This document shows, piece by piece, positions 1-10,139 of a DNA stretch of 64,000 bases; the first letter of the stretch is position 1; every line of letters begins with the position of its first letter. The DNA comes from Brevundimonas aurantiaca (lineage in GTDB: Bacteria; Pseudomonadota; Alphaproteobacteria; Caulobacterales; Caulobacteraceae). The position numbers and the translations under genes were made by a program. The DNA is taken from contig NZ_JACHOQ010000002.1 in NCBI RefSeq assembly GCF_014199955.1, forward strand, positions 372,001 to 436,000. The letters run 5' to 3'. The notes under the pieces were generated by a model. It did no database searches. It was not told the origin of the DNA and saw nothing but the letters and a program-made list of their open reading frames with translations.

Positions 1-1
1 T

Positions 2-52
2 GGCCGCCTGATTCAACTGGACGCGCGTGGTGAAGCGACGCCGTTAAGTTGA
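2..52 (+). CDS. C-terminal end of an upstream gene, possibly molybdopterin molybdenumtransferase MoeA (partial)
   Basis: The frame is open from the window edge and ends [16 protein letters not shown] followed by TGA at 50-52. Only 16 residues are visible, so sequence alone cannot name it. In many alphaproteobacteria lexA follows trpC-moaC-moeA, and a GRL-plus-hydrophobic tail would suit the C-terminal domain of MoeA, so moeA is the best guess. The putative -35 element of lexA overlaps the stop codon. The MoeA identity is inference from synteny. Confidence 0.35.
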   Translation, partial: GRLIQLDARGEATPLS

Positions 53-77
53 CATTAGGAAGGAACACTTACAGAAC
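49..77 (+). promoter_or_regulatory. lexA promoter (TTGACA-N17-CAGAAC)
   Basis: TTGACA at 49-54 is followed after 17 bases by CAGAAC at 72-77. The second element lies inside an SOS box, so LexA binding would block polymerase. The layout matches the stronger SOS promoter near 25.9 kb, where the -10 is TAGAAC. A TTAA-N7-TTAG motif at 44-58 overlaps the -35 and resembles a CtrA site (TTAA-N7-TTAA) with one mismatch. Promoter activity is inferred from motif and spacing only. Confidence 0.55.
63..77 (-). promoter_or_regulatory. SOS (LexA) box 1 upstream of lexA
   Basis: GAAC-N7-GAAC is the exact reverse complement of the alphaproteobacterial LexA operator GTTC-N7-GTTC. It covers the predicted -10 region of lexA, consistent with autorepression. 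Confidence 0.85.
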
Positions 78-86
78 ATCGTCAAT

Positions 87-101
87 GTTCACGGCCCGTT
101 C
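87..101 (+). promoter_or_regulatory. SOS (LexA) box 2 upstream of lexA
   Basis: GTTC-N7-GTTC is a second exact alphaproteobacterial LexA operator. It begins 24 bases after the start of box 1, in the opposite orientation, and lies downstream of the likely transcription start. Two operators on lexA predict tight, cooperative autoregulation. Confidence 0.85.
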
Positions 102-134
102 CGATTCGTCGGTCGGGCGCATGAGGGGCCGGCG

Positions 135-836
135 ATGCTCACGCGCAAACAGCACGAACTGCTGATGTTCATCCACGAACGGATTCAGGAGACCGGCGTC
201 TCCCCCTCGTTCGACGAGATGAAGGAGGCGCTGGACCTGGCGTCCAAGTCGGGCATTCACCGGCTGATCACGGCGCTGGAGGAGCGCGGCTTCATCCGCC
301 GCCTCGCCCACCGCGCCCGCGCCCTGGAAGTGACCAAACTGCCGGAGCAGGCCACAGCCGGCGCTCCGCGCGGCCGGGCCGGGTTCAAGCCCGATGTCAT
401 CGAAGGCGGCGGCGGCGCGCGTCCCGTCGCTGCGGCCTCAGCCGCCAACGACACCCGCGAACTGCCGCTCCTGGGCAAGATCGCCGCCGGCACCCCCATA
501 GCCGCCATCCAGCACGAACAGGAGCGGCTGCCGGTGCCGGAATCCATGCTGGGCAAGGGCGATCACTACATCCTCGAAATCGAGGGCGACTCCATGATCG
601 AGGCCGGCATTCTGAACGGCGACCTGGTGGTCATCCGGCGCGGCGACACCGCCAACAACGGCGAGATCGTCGTCGCCCTGGTCGAGGGCGAAGAGGCCAC
701 GCTGAAGCGTCTGCGCCGCAAGGGCGGCTCCATCGCCCTGGAGCCCGCCAACCGCAACTATGAGACCCGCATCTTCGGTCCCGACCAGGTCGAGGTCCAG
801 GGCAAGCTGGTCGGCCTCATGCGCCGCTATCACTGA
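135..836 (+). CDS. lexA: SOS response transcriptional repressor LexA
   Basis: LexA represses DNA-damage genes and cleaves itself when RecA is activated. The 233-residue product starts [13 protein letters not shown], the usual LexA N-terminal winged-helix domain (residues about 1-65). A variable Ala/Gly/Pro-rich linker runs to about residue 105. The C-terminal S24 domain follows, with the Ala118-Gly119 cleavage site (KIAAGTP), nucleophile Ser153 in EGDSMIEAG and general base Lys191 in EATLKRL. The 35- and 38-residue spacings match the family. Alphaproteobacterial LexA proteins have this longer linker compared with the 202-residue E. coli protein. Two GTTC-N7-GTTC operators sit upstream, predicting autorepression. 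The gene is convergent with comEC, and the two 3' ends overlap by about 20 bases. Confidence 0.97.
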   Translation: MLTRKQHELLMFIHERIQETGVSPSFDEMKEALDLASKSGIHRLITALEERGFIRRLAHRARALEVTKLPEQATAGAPRGRAGFKPDVIEGGGGARPVAAASAANDTRELPLLGKIAAGTPIAAIQHEQERLPVPESMLGKGDHYILEIEGDSMIEAGILNGDLVVIRRGDTANNGEIVVALVEGEEATLKRLRRKGGSIALEPANRNYETRIFGPDQVEVQGKLVGLMRRYH

Positions 837-2994
837 CAGCTGGATTCGGCCGGCGCGCCCACGGCCGGTCGCCCCGGACATCGGCCGTCCACACGGCCCG
901 CCAGCCGCCCGCGCCGCTACGCCACAGCTCCACCGCCCCGCCGCGCGCAAAGTCCGCCCCGTCCAGAACCAGCCGCCCGTCACATGAGGGCGGCAGGGCG
1001 TGAACCACCGCCCGCACGCTGACGACCGGGGCCGCAAGGCACAGGGCGTCCATCTGCTCCATGTCCGGCGTCCGCCTGCCCCACCACAGGGCGACCGGCC
1101 CCGCCCCAGTGAGTTCGGGACGGCATGAAGCGCGGTCGCAGGCCCAGCCGGCCTCGGGCCGGTCCGCCAGGGTCAGACCGCGCCGCCGGGACCACAGGTC
1201 CGCCGCGAACTCACGCACGCCGGGCCGGACGACGATCGCCTCCTTCTGGCGACGAAAGGCCGCATTGGTCCCGCCGTCGCCGATCCAGACATCCGGCGTC
1301 GGCGCGCGCGGACAGACCAGCACCGCCGCCGCAAGAGGCAGGCCCAGCCACCGCAGCCGCCCCTGCCAGAGGCAGACGAACAGCACGCCAAGAAAGGCCA
1401 CGGGCAGCACAGGGTCCGGCGCGCTGGCCACCGTCCGCACCGCGCCCGGCAAGCCGGCCGTCCAGCCGCCGATCGCCAGCGTCAGATCGACGCCCCACCC
1501 CGCCACCGCCAGGAACGGGCCGCCCAGGCCCACGGGCTCCAAGGCCGCGCCCAACGCGAGGGCGGGCATAAGGACGAAGTCCGCCACCGGCGCCGTCGCC
1601 AGATTGGCCAGCAGCCCGTACATGGCCGTCCGGTTGAAATGCTGCATGGCGAAGGGTCCCGTCGCCAGTCCCGCCACGACGCTGGCCGCCACCGCCGCCG
1701 TCAGCCAACCGCCGAACCTCTGGACCGCCACAATGGGCCAGGGCGCGGAGATCTCTCGGGTCCGCTTGGGCCAGATTTCGACCAGGGCCACCAGGGCCGC
1801 CGTCGCCGCGAACGACATCTGGAACCCCGGCGTCACGATGGCCTCGGGCTGGATCGCCAGGACGGCGAAGGCGGCCACGGCCAGCCCGTGCATGGTCACG
1901 GCCTGCCGGTCCAGCAAGATGGCCGCAAAGGCGATGGAGGCGGTAATGGCCGCCCGCTCCGCCGGCGGCGGGGCGCCGGAAATCACCAGATAAACCCCCA
2001 CAGCCGTCAGGCCCGCCGCGGCGGCGACCTTCTTGCCGGGAACGCGCAAGGCCAGCCAGGGCCAGGCCGCCACGCCCAACCGCACGGCGAAGAAGACAAA
2101 TCCGCCGACGATGGCCATGTGCAGGCCCGAGACCGACAGAATGTGCGCCAGGCCGGATTCCCGCATCACATCCATGTCGGCCTGGCTGATCCAGGCCTCG
2201 TGGCTGGTGGTCATGGCCGCCGCGATCCCGCCGGTCCGCCGGCCCAGCCGCGCCACGATCCGCTCCGCCAGGGCATAGCGCGCCCCATTCACCGCCATGG
2301 CCAGTCGAAGCCGCCACGGCGCCGGCGGCAGATCGATCCGCCGTGTCTCTCCCAGAGCGAAGGCCACGCCGCCCAGGCCCTCGAAAAAGGCGTTGCGACC
2401 GAAGTCATAGGCGCCGGGACTGGCGGGCGCAGGGGGCGGATTGAGAATGGCGAACAGTCGGATCGCCTCGCCGGGCCTCGGCGGCTCGCCCCTCACCGTG
2501 ACCCGCAGCCTAACCGGGGTCTCCTCCGGGCTCAGGCCTCGGATCCAGACCGGGGCCGCCACGATCCGCGCGCCGTTCTCGCCAGGGCTGTCGACATCGA
2601 CGACCCAGGCCTCGATCACCACCCCCTCGGGCAGGGCCGGCGCGATCGGGGCGGCCACGCGTTCGGTGCGGATCTTCGCCGCCGCCAGGCCGCTGGTCAG
2701 GCAGGCCAGAATCATCAGCGGCCAGGTGAGACGCCGCCTCAAGCCGCGCCGCCGCGCCGCAAGCCAGGCCGCGACAGCCGCCGCCGCACCAAACGCCAGG
2801 GGCCAAAGGCTCGGCTCTGTCCTCAGGGCGAAATAGCAGGCGGCGCCGCCGCCGAAGGCCACCGGCGCCCAAAGCCGCCATCTCAGCACCTGCGCCTTGA
2901 CCTCGTCGGCCAGCCAGACCCGCAAACGCGCGCCGGGGGTAGGCTTTGTCGCCTCGGGGCGTATAAGGGCCTCGCTTACGGACCCTTCCCCCAT
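817..2994 (-). CDS. comEC: ComEC/Rec2-family membrane protein (DNA uptake channel)
   Basis: This 725-residue polytopic protein has an N-terminal membrane/OB-like region (about 40-200). The competence domain follows, with the characteristic segment [18 protein letters not shown] near residue 280, and many more hydrophobic helices. ComEC proteins carry transforming DNA across the inner membrane. The C-terminal region ([13 protein letters not shown]) corresponds to the metallo-beta-lactamase-like nuclease region, but I see no HxHxDH motif, so that domain looks degenerate. The chosen ATG ([10 protein letters not shown]) overlaps the gltX ATG on the other strand within CATG. An in-frame start 27 bases further upstream also exists. 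The 3' end overlaps lexA tail to tail. Uptake function is inferred from the family. Confidence 0.85.
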   Translation of the reverse strand: MGEGSVSEALIRPEATKPTPGARLRVWLADEVKAQVLRWRLWAPVAFGGGAACYFALRTEPSLWPLAFGAAAAVAAWLAARRRGLRRRLTWPLMILACLTSGLAAAKIRTERVAAPIAPALPEGVVIEAWVVDVDSPGENGARIVAAPVWIRGLSPEETPVRLRVTVRGEPPRPGEAIRLFAILNPPPAPASPGAYDFGRNAFFEGLGGVAFALGETRRIDLPPAPWRLRLAMAVNGARYALAERIVARLGRRTGGIAAAMTTSHEAWISQADMDVMRESGLAHILSVSGLHMAIVGGFVFFAVRLGVAAWPWLALRVPGKKVAAAAGLTAVGVYLVISGAPPPAERAAITASIAFAAILLDRQAVTMHGLAVAAFAVLAIQPEAIVTPGFQMSFAATAALVALVEIWPKRTREISAPWPIVAVQRFGGWLTAAVAASVVAGLATGPFAMQHFNRTAMYGLLANLATAPVADFVLMPALALGAALEPVGLGGPFLAVAGWGVDLTLAIGGWTAGLPGAVRTVASAPDPVLPVAFLGVLFVCLWQGRLRWLGLPLAAAVLVCPRAPTPDVWIGDGGTNAAFRRQKEAIVVRPGVREFAADLWSRRRGLTLADRPEAGWACDRASCRPELTGAGPVALWWGRRTPDMEQMDALCLAAPVVSVRAVVHALPPSCDGRLVLDGADFARGGAVELWRSGAGGWRAVWTADVRGDRPWARRPNPAVSDSGA

Positions 2995-4408
2995 GACCTT
3001 GCCTTCTTCGACTGTCGTCACCCGCTTCGCCCCCTCGCCGACAGGCTATCTGCATATCGGCGGGGCGAGAACCGCCTTGTTCAACTGGCTGTACGCCAAG
3101 AGACACGCGGGACGCTTCCTGATCCGGGTCGAGGACACCGATCGGGAACGTTCGACCGAGGAGGCCGTCCAGGCCATCTTCGACGGCCTGAGCTGGCTGG
3201 AGCTGTTCGCCGACGAAGAGCCGGTGTTCCAGTTCAGCCGCGCCGACCGCCATCGCGAAGTGGTGGATCAACTGCTGGAGACCGGCCACGCCTATCGCGA
3301 TTTCACCACGGCCGAGGAAACCGGACGTCTGCGCGACGCCGCCAAGGCCGAGCGTCGCACCTTTGAATCGCCCTGGCGCGACCGCACCCCGACCGTCGAC
3401 GACCTGGCCCAGCCGCACGTCGTTCGCTTCCGCCGTCCTCAGTCCGCCACGGTCGTCGTCGCGGACGAGGTCCAGGGTTCGGTCAGCTGGTCGACCGACG
3501 ACCTCGACGATCTGGTCCTGCTGCGCTCCGACGGGGCGCCGACCTATAATCTCGCGGTCGTTGTCGATGACCACGACATGGGGGTGACCCACGTCATCCG
3601 CGGCGACGACCATCTGAACAACGCCGCCCGCCAGAGCCTGATCTATGACGCCCTCGGCTGGACCCGACCGACCTTCGCCCATATCCCGCTGATCCACGGG
3701 CCGGACGGCGCCAAGCTGTCGAAGCGCCACGGCGCCCAGGCCGTCCACGAATACGCCGAAATGGGCTATCTGCCCGAGGCCATGCGCAACTATCTGGCGC
3801 GCCTCGGCTGGGGTCACGGCGACGACGAACTGTTCAGCGACGCCCAGGCGATCGAATGGTTTGATCTGGCCGGCATCGGCAAGGCTCCGGCGCGGTTGGA
3901 CTTCGACAAGCTGGCCCATGTCAATTCGCACTGGCTGCGGCTCGCCGACGACGAACGCCTGGCCAAGCTGACGCTGGACGTCCACCTCGCCCGCGGCCGC
4001 AGCCTGGCCGAGGCCGACGAGGCCCGGCTCCAGCGCGCCATGCCGTTTGTGAAGGACCGCGCCAAGACCGTACTGGAGTTGGCCGACCAGACGGAATTCG
4101 TGCTCAAGACACGTCCCCTGGACATTGACGACAAGGGCCGCACCCTGCTGTCCGGCGAAACCCTGGACCGCCTGGCGCGCCTGCGCGACCGGCTGGCTTT
4201 GTTCCAGTCCTGGGACGTCTTCGCCCTGGAAGCCGAGCTGAAGAGCTTCGCCGAAGCCGAACAGGTCGGCTTCGGCAAGATCGGCCCGCCGATGCGCGCA
4301 GCGCTTACCGCAGGGTCAACATCACCTGATATTGCACGAACTTTGTCCGCTCTTGGGCGCGACGAAAGTCTCGGACGCTTGGATGATGCGCTGCAACAGA
4401 CTAAGTGA
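2993..4408 (+). CDS. gltX: Glutamate--tRNA ligase
   Basis: This class I aminoacyl-tRNA synthetase charges tRNA-Glu; many alphaproteobacterial forms are non-discriminating. The 471-residue product starts [20 protein letters not shown]. The HIGH-type motif HIGGARTALFNW follows directly and KLSKRHG lies near residue 240. The C-terminal anticodon-binding helical domain is complete, and the length is normal. The open frame extends 96 bases upstream into comEC, but that extension lacks similarity to the usual N-terminus, so the ATG at 2993 was chosen. That ATG overlaps the divergent comEC start codon, so each gene's promoter must lie inside the other's coding region. gltA follows after 67 bases. 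Confidence 0.96.
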   Translation: MTLPSSTVVTRFAPSPTGYLHIGGARTALFNWLYAKRHAGRFLIRVEDTDRERSTEEAVQAIFDGLSWLELFADEEPVFQFSRADRHREVVDQLLETGHAYRDFTTAEETGRLRDAAKAERRTFESPWRDRTPTVDDLAQPHVVRFRRPQSATVVVADEVQGSVSWSTDDLDDLVLLRSDGAPTYNLAVVVDDHDMGVTHVIRGDDHLNNAARQSLIYDALGWTRPTFAHIPLIHGPDGAKLSKRHGAQAVHEYAEMGYLPEAMRNYLARLGWGHGDDELFSDAQAIEWFDLAGIGKAPARLDFDKLAHVNSHWLRLADDERLAKLTLDVHLARGRSLAEADEARLQRAMPFVKDRAKTVLELADQTEFVLKTRPLDIDDKGRTLLSGETLDRLARLRDRLALFQSWDVFALEAELKSFAEAEQVGFGKIGPPMRAALTAGSTSPDIARTLSALGRDESLGRLDDALQQTK

Positions 4409-4475
4409 TCAACCACAAACCTAAGAGCGCCCGGCGCCTCCCCGCGATCGGACGTCCAAATGCAAAGGGGCATTG

Positions 4476-5768
<1,293 letters not shown>

Positions 5769-5794
5769 TCGAGCGCCACAGGCCTGAAATGCAG

Positions 5795-5827
5795 AACGCC
5801 GGGGCGCAGGCCCCGGCGTTTTTCTTT
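5795..5827 (+). terminator. Rho-independent terminator of gltA
   Basis: A perfect 11-bp inverted repeat (AACGCCGGGGC / GCCCCGGCGTT) with a GCAG loop is followed by TTTTCTTT on the plus strand. It sits between convergent gltA and lpxB. The minus-strand side lacks a comparable U-tract, so it mainly serves gltA. Confidence 0.93.
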
Positions 5828-5849
5828 GTCTGAGACAGAGATCGGGCCG

Positions 5850-7019
5850 CTATCCAGCCGCCTTGGCCTCGATGACCCGCAACACGGCCTCGGCGGCCAG
5901 GGTCGAAGGATCCGGCCCGCCCCGCCCCATCAGGTCCAGCGCCGCCGTCTGACGCCTCGCCTGCTCGGCCGCAGCCTGGGGATCGTTCAACAGCCGCCCG
6001 ACGGCCGCCGCCAGGTTTTCCGCAGACGCCTCGCCCTGGATGAACTCCGGGGCGATCCGTTCGCCGGCGGCGATGTTGAACAGGGTGATGTGTTCGGCCG
6101 TCACCAGCCGCTTCATCAGCTGATAGCTTACCCCGCCGATCTTATAGGCGATGACCATCGGCGCCCCCGCCAGGGCCAGTTCGGTCGAGACGGTGCCGCT
6201 GGTCGCCAGGGCCGCCGTCGCCGCCCGCATGGCGTCGTACTTTTCGGCCTCATCGACGACATGGACGCGGAAAGGCCAGGCGGATACCCGCCCGACCACG
6301 TCCTTTGACACCGTCCCCGCCGCGACCACCGCGACTTCCAGGCCTGGATCCTGGGCCTTCAACCGCTTGACGGTCGCCTCATAAACCGGAGTCATCCGCG
6401 CGATTTCGGCCGGTCGGCTGCCCGGCAGGATCAGCAGCAGCTTGGCGTCAGGCGTGACGCCCCGCCGGGCGCGAAAGGCGGCGCCGTCGGCCCCGCCCAT
6501 GTCGACGTGCAGGGCGGACGAGCCGACCACCGTCGTCGGCAGACCTTCACGCTCGAACCAGGGCGCGTCGAAGCTGTAGAGGGCCAGCAGATGATCCACG
6601 GCCCGCGCCAGGGTCCTGGCCCGACCAGGCCGAGACGCCCAGACCTGGGGCCCGACGTATTTGATCAAGGGCACGTCCGGCCGGGCGGCGCGGATCGCCT
6701 CTGCGACCCGAATGGTGAAGCCCCAGCTGTCGATCAGAACCACCGCGTCCGGCTGTTCACGCGCCGCCAAGGCGGCCGTCTCCGCCACGCGACGGCGCAC
6801 CGTCCGATAGGCGCGCAGGCCCTCGATCCAGCCCAGAATCGAGAGTTCGGCGATGTCGAAGGGACTGACGACGCCCTCGGCCGCCATGCGCGGGCCGCCG
6901 ATGCCGACGAAGCTGACCCCCTGACCCAGCCGCGCTCTCAAGGCCCGGGCCAGGCCGGCGCCCAAGGCGTCGCCCGACGCCTCGGCCGCCACCAGCATGA
7001 TCTTCAACGGACGGCTCAT
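5850..7019 (-). CDS. lpxB: Lipid-A-disaccharide synthase
   Basis: LpxB is a GT19-family peripheral membrane glycosyltransferase. It joins UDP-2,3-diacylglucosamine and lipid X to make the lipid A disaccharide. The 389-residue product has the typical start KIMLVAAEASGDALGAGL, the central ELSILGWIEGL segment, and a C-terminal nucleotide-binding half containing ATSGTVSTELAL and MVIAYKI. Length is normal. Its ATG overlaps the lpxI stop codon as ATGA, indicating translational coupling. It is the last gene of the bamA-ompH-lpxD-fabZ-lpxA-lpxI-lpxB run. Confidence 0.96.
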   Translation of the reverse strand: MSRPLKIMLVAAEASGDALGAGLARALRARLGQGVSFVGIGGPRMAAEGVVSPFDIAELSILGWIEGLRAYRTVRRRVAETAALAAREQPDAVVLIDSWGFTIRVAEAIRAARPDVPLIKYVGPQVWASRPGRARTLARAVDHLLALYSFDAPWFEREGLPTTVVGSSALHVDMGGADGAAFRARRGVTPDAKLLLILPGSRPAEIARMTPVYEATVKRLKAQDPGLEVAVVAAGTVSKDVVGRVSAWPFRVHVVDEAEKYDAMRAATAALATSGTVSTELALAGAPMVIAYKIGGVSYQLMKRLVTAEHITLFNIAAGERIAPEFIQGEASAENLAAAVGRLLNDPQAAAEQARRQTAALDLMGRGGPDPSTLAAEAVLRVIEAKAAG

Positions 7020-7855
7020 CGCGTTTCACCCCAGACGAACAGGCCCAACCGATCCGCCGCAGCCACGATCGCGGACCGGTCGATCAGGATCAACCGCCCG
7101 GTGACGCCGGCGATCCCCGCCAGCCCTGCCGCCGCCGCCAGTTCCACCGTGCGCGGTCCGATCACCGGCATGTCCACACGCAGGTCCTGGATCGGCTTGG
7201 GCGCCTTGGCCAGCGCCCCCTTGGGCGAGGCCGGAGCGCCGCGGAGATCGGCGGGCAGGTCCGCCACCCGGCGCAGCATGGCGTCGGTGCCTTCCTGCGC
7301 CTCGACCGCCAGGACCAGGCCGTCACAGACGACCGCGCCCTGGCCGATATCCAGTTCGCCGGACCTTTCGGCGACGTGAAGCGCCTTTCTCAGATCGTCC
7401 ATCTGCTGCGAGGTCGGGACGACCGCCCCCAGCGCTCCGCCTGCCAGGGTCTCGCCGCCCAGGATGTCGTCGGCGCCTTCAACCGTAAATCCTTCGGCCT
7501 CGAAGATGGACAGAATCTTCCTCAGCAGGGCGTCATCGCCCTTGGTCGCCGCCGCGACGATGCCCGGCAGCAGAGACGCGCCCTTCAGATCGGGCTTCAA
7601 GGTCTTGAAATCGGGTCGATTGACGATGCCGGCAAGACAGACGCTGGTGCAGCCTTCAGCCTTCAGAGCCTTCAATATCGCCCCGATCTGGGCCATGCCG
7701 AACTCGGCGCCGGGCCAGCGGCTCAGATGCGGATCGGCGAAACCCGCCAGACGGATGATGAAGACCGGCCGCCCCTCGACCTCGCACCGGGCCGCCACCG
7801 TCGCCGGCAGATCGCCGCCCCCGGCGATCAGCCCCAGCCTTCCCGAGCGGCTCAT
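7016..7855 (-). CDS. lpxI: UDP-2,3-diacylglucosamine pyrophosphatase LpxI (DUF1009 family)
   Basis: LpxI hydrolyses UDP-2,3-diacylglucosamine to lipid X and UMP. It replaces LpxH in alphaproteobacteria, and Caulobacter LpxI is the founding member. The roughly 279-residue product starts MSRSGRLGLIAGGGDLP and contains the family segments VCLAGIVNRPDF and the C-terminal VDMPVIGPRTVELA. The chosen ATG at 7855 overlaps the lpxA stop as ATGA, the same arrangement seen at the lpxB junction. An alternative ATG 18 bases upstream would lie inside lpxA. Its place between lpxA and lpxB fits the pathway step. Confidence 0.93.
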   Translation of the reverse strand: MSRSGRLGLIAGGGDLPATVAARCEVEGRPVFIIRLAGFADPHLSRWPGAEFGMAQIGAILKALKAEGCTSVCLAGIVNRPDFKTLKPDLKGASLLPGIVAAATKGDDALLRKILSIFEAEGFTVEGADDILGGETLAGGALGAVVPTSQQMDDLRKALHVAERSGELDIGQGAVVCDGLVLAVEAQEGTDAMLRRVADLPADLRGAPASPKGALAKAPKPIQDLRVDMPVIGPRTVELAAAAGLAGIAGVTGRLILIDRSAIVAAADRLGLFVWGETR

Positions 7856-8640
7856 TCCGCGTTCGGCAGACACAGCGGACGCCGCCCGCCATCACGGATG
7901 AAGGCGATGATCTCCAGGATCTCCGGCAGGTCGGCGTAGGCCTGGGCCACGCCGTCGATGCGACCGGCGAACTCGCCCTCGCCCTCGAACAGGTCGCGAT
8001 AGGCGGCCAGCAATCTTCGTATCTGGGATTTGCCGTAACCCTTGCGCTTAAGACCGATCAGGTTCAGCCCGCGCAGTCGCGCGTGATTGCCCCAGGCCGA
8101 GCCATAGGGGATGACGTCGCGGGTCACGGCGGCCAGACCGCCGATGATCGCTCCCTGCCCCACGCGCCCGTTCTGGTGGACGGCGCACAGCCCACCCAGG
8201 AAGACCTTGTCGCCGACCTGGGCATGACCGCCCAGGGTGGCGTTGTTGGCCATGACCAGATGGCTGCCGACCACGCAGTCGTGACCGATGTGCGCGCCCG
8301 TCATGAACAGATTGTTGGAGCCCACGACGGTCACGCCCGTTCCCTGGGGCGTGCCCCGGTTGAAGGTGCAGTGCTCGCGGATCAGGTTGTTTTCGCCGAT
8401 CTCCAGCCGCACCGGCTCGCCCTTGTAGCCGTTGTGCTGCGGATCGCCGCCGATGACGGCGAAGGGATGGATCACGGTTCCAGCCCCGACCGTCGTGTCC
8501 TGCTGGACCACTACATGGCTGACCAGGCGCACGCCCTCGGCCAGGGAGACATTCGGTCCGACCGTGCACCAGGGGCCGACCTCGACCCCTTCGGCCAAGG
8601 TCGCCGTGGCGTCGATCAGGGCGGTGGGGTGGACGGCCAT
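7852..8640 (-). CDS. lpxA: UDP-N-acetylglucosamine O-acyltransferase
   Basis: LpxA transfers a 3-hydroxyacyl chain from ACP to the 3-OH of UDP-GlcNAc, the first step of lipid A synthesis. The 262-residue product is a left-handed beta-helix of hexapeptide repeats, beginning MAVHPTALIDATATLAEGV. The catalytic His is visible as His120 in GAHIGHDCVVG. A C-terminal helical domain starts near residue 190 (GLKRKGYGKSQIRRL). Its ATG overlaps the fabZ stop by one base (TGATG), and its stop overlaps the lpxI start. Confidence 0.96.
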   Translation of the reverse strand: MAVHPTALIDATATLAEGVEVGPWCTVGPNVSLAEGVRLVSHVVVQQDTTVGAGTVIHPFAVIGGDPQHNGYKGEPVRLEIGENNLIREHCTFNRGTPQGTGVTVVGSNNLFMTGAHIGHDCVVGSHLVMANNATLGGHAQVGDKVFLGGLCAVHQNGRVGQGAIIGGLAAVTRDVIPYGSAWGNHARLRGLNLIGLKRKGYGKSQIRRLLAAYRDLFEGEGEFAGRIDGVAQAYADLPEILEIIAFIRDGGRRPLCLPNAE

Positions 8641-9116
8641 CAGGCGGCGGGCTCCGTCGCCGGCGTGGGCACCGTCACCACCATGGCCATGAACTCGGCC
8701 TCGGCCGCCAGCTTGCCGTCAATGAAGGTCTCGCCGCGGAACTTGTAGGCGTCGCCCCGCGCCTTGATCACCTTGACCTGCATGCGCAGCTGATCGCCGG
8801 GCCGCGCCGGCTTGCGGAAACGCACGCCGTCGATCGACATGAACATGATGACCTTGTCCGCCACGGCGACGTCCAGGGTCTTGGACATCAGCAAGGCGCC
8901 GGTCTGCGCCATGGCCTCTACGATCAGCACGCCCGGCATGACCGGATCGATCGGGAAATGGCCGGGGAAGAAGGGCTCGTTGTGGGTGACGTTCTTGATC
9001 CCCACGATGGAGGTCGCGGGAACAAATTCCTCGGCCTTGTCCACCAGCAGGAAGGGATAACGGTGCGGCAGCCGCCGCATCACCTCGGCGTAGTCGATCT
9101 TGCCGTCTTCACTCAT
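8640..9116 (-). CDS. fabZ: 3-hydroxyacyl-[acyl-carrier-protein] dehydratase
   Basis: FabZ dehydrates 3-hydroxyacyl-ACP in fatty acid elongation and competes with LpxA and LpxD for the same hydroxyacyl-ACP pool. The 158-residue hot-dog fold protein contains LPHRYPFLLVDK, the active-site helix with His53 in PFFPGHFP, and Glu67 in LIVEAMAQ. Length and motifs are canonical. It lies between lpxD and lpxA, an arrangement that balances fatty acid and lipid A flux, and it is coupled to lpxA by a TGATG overlap. Confidence 0.97.
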   Translation of the reverse strand: MSEDGKIDYAEVMRRLPHRYPFLLVDKAEEFVPATSIVGIKNVTHNEPFFPGHFPIDPVMPGVLIVEAMAQTGALLMSKTLDVAVADKVIMFMSIDGVRFRKPARPGDQLRMQVKVIKARGDAYKFRGETFIDGKLAAEAEFMAMVVTVPTPATEPAA

Positions 9117-9118
9117 CC

Positions 9119-10132
9119 CTATGATTCCCTTGGGGCCTTCTTTGAAGACGCCTGTTTGGCGAGCCAGACGGTTTCACGCAAGAACTGTCGGATCGGGCGG
9201 GCCGGATAGCCGGACCAGGTCTCGCCCGGCGGAATGTCCGCCAGCACCCCCGCGCCGGCCGCCACCCGCGCGCCTTCGCCGATCGTCAGATGGTCGCCGA
9301 TCCCCGCCTTGCCACCGAAGATGACATTGTCGCCGCTGGTCACGGAGCCGGAGATCCCCGTATTGGCCGCCATCAGATTGTTGCGGCCGATGACGCAGTT
9401 ATGGCCCACCATGACCAGATTATCGATCTTGGTGTTCTCGCCGATGACGGTGTCGTCATAGGCGCCGCGGTCGATGCAGCTGTTGGCGCCGACCGTCACG
9501 CCGTCCTGCAAGATCACGCGGCCCAGCTGGGGAATGTCCATGGCGCCGGCCGCCGTGCCGGTGGCGCCGAAGCCGGCCTCGCCGATGCGGGCGCCGGCGT
9601 AGAGCTTCACCCGGTCGCCGATCAGGGCGAAGCCGACGGTGACGTTCGAACCGATCACACAGTCCCGGCCGATCTGCACGCCCGGGCCGATGACGGTATT
9701 GGCGCCGATGCGCGTGCCGCAGCCGATGCGGACGCCCTCGCCCAGAACCGCGCCGGGTTCGATCACCACGCTGTCGTCCTCGGACGCCTCAGACGGGGCG
9801 ATGGCGCGGTCCAGGCTCAACGGGCGGTGCAGCAGGGCCGAGGCCATGGCCCAGGAGGCCTGGGGCGTGCGCGAGACGATCACCGCCGCCTCGGCCGGAA
9901 CCGAGCCCACCGCCTGTTCCGGCACGATGACGCAGCCCGCCTGTGTCGCCGCCAGGGCCGCCACGAACTTGCGGTCGCCCATAAACGCGATCGCGCCCCC
10001 GTCCGCAGAGGACAGGGGCGCGACGGAACCGATCATCCGGTCCCCGCCTCGGACCGCCTCACCCCCGGTCTTGGCCGCCAGTTCGACGACGGACAGGGGT
10101 GAAAGGGTTTCGAAGAAGCGGGAATCGGGCAT
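9119..10132 (-). CDS. lpxD: UDP-3-O-(3-hydroxyacyl)glucosamine N-acyltransferase
   Basis: LpxD adds the N-linked acyl chain in the third step of lipid A synthesis. The 337-residue product has the LpxD N-terminal domain (about 1-110) that binds the nucleotide. A long left-handed beta-helix of hexapeptide repeats (for example VIGPGVQIGRDCVIGSNV) follows, then a short C-terminal helix. The catalytic His lies in NLVMVGHNCVIG. It sits two bases upstream of fabZ and seven bases downstream of ompH. Confidence 0.95.
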   Translation of the reverse strand: MPDSRFFETLSPLSVVELAAKTGGEAVRGGDRMIGSVAPLSSADGGAIAFMGDRKFVAALAATQAGCVIVPEQAVGSVPAEAAVIVSRTPQASWAMASALLHRPLSLDRAIAPSEASEDDSVVIEPGAVLGEGVRIGCGTRIGANTVIGPGVQIGRDCVIGSNVTVGFALIGDRVKLYAGARIGEAGFGATGTAAGAMDIPQLGRVILQDGVTVGANSCIDRGAYDDTVIGENTKIDNLVMVGHNCVIGRNNLMAANTGISGSVTSGDNVIFGGKAGIGDHLTIGEGARVAAGAGVLADIPPGETWSGYPARPIRQFLRETVWLAKQASSKKAPRES

Positions 10133-10139
10133 GAGGGCC

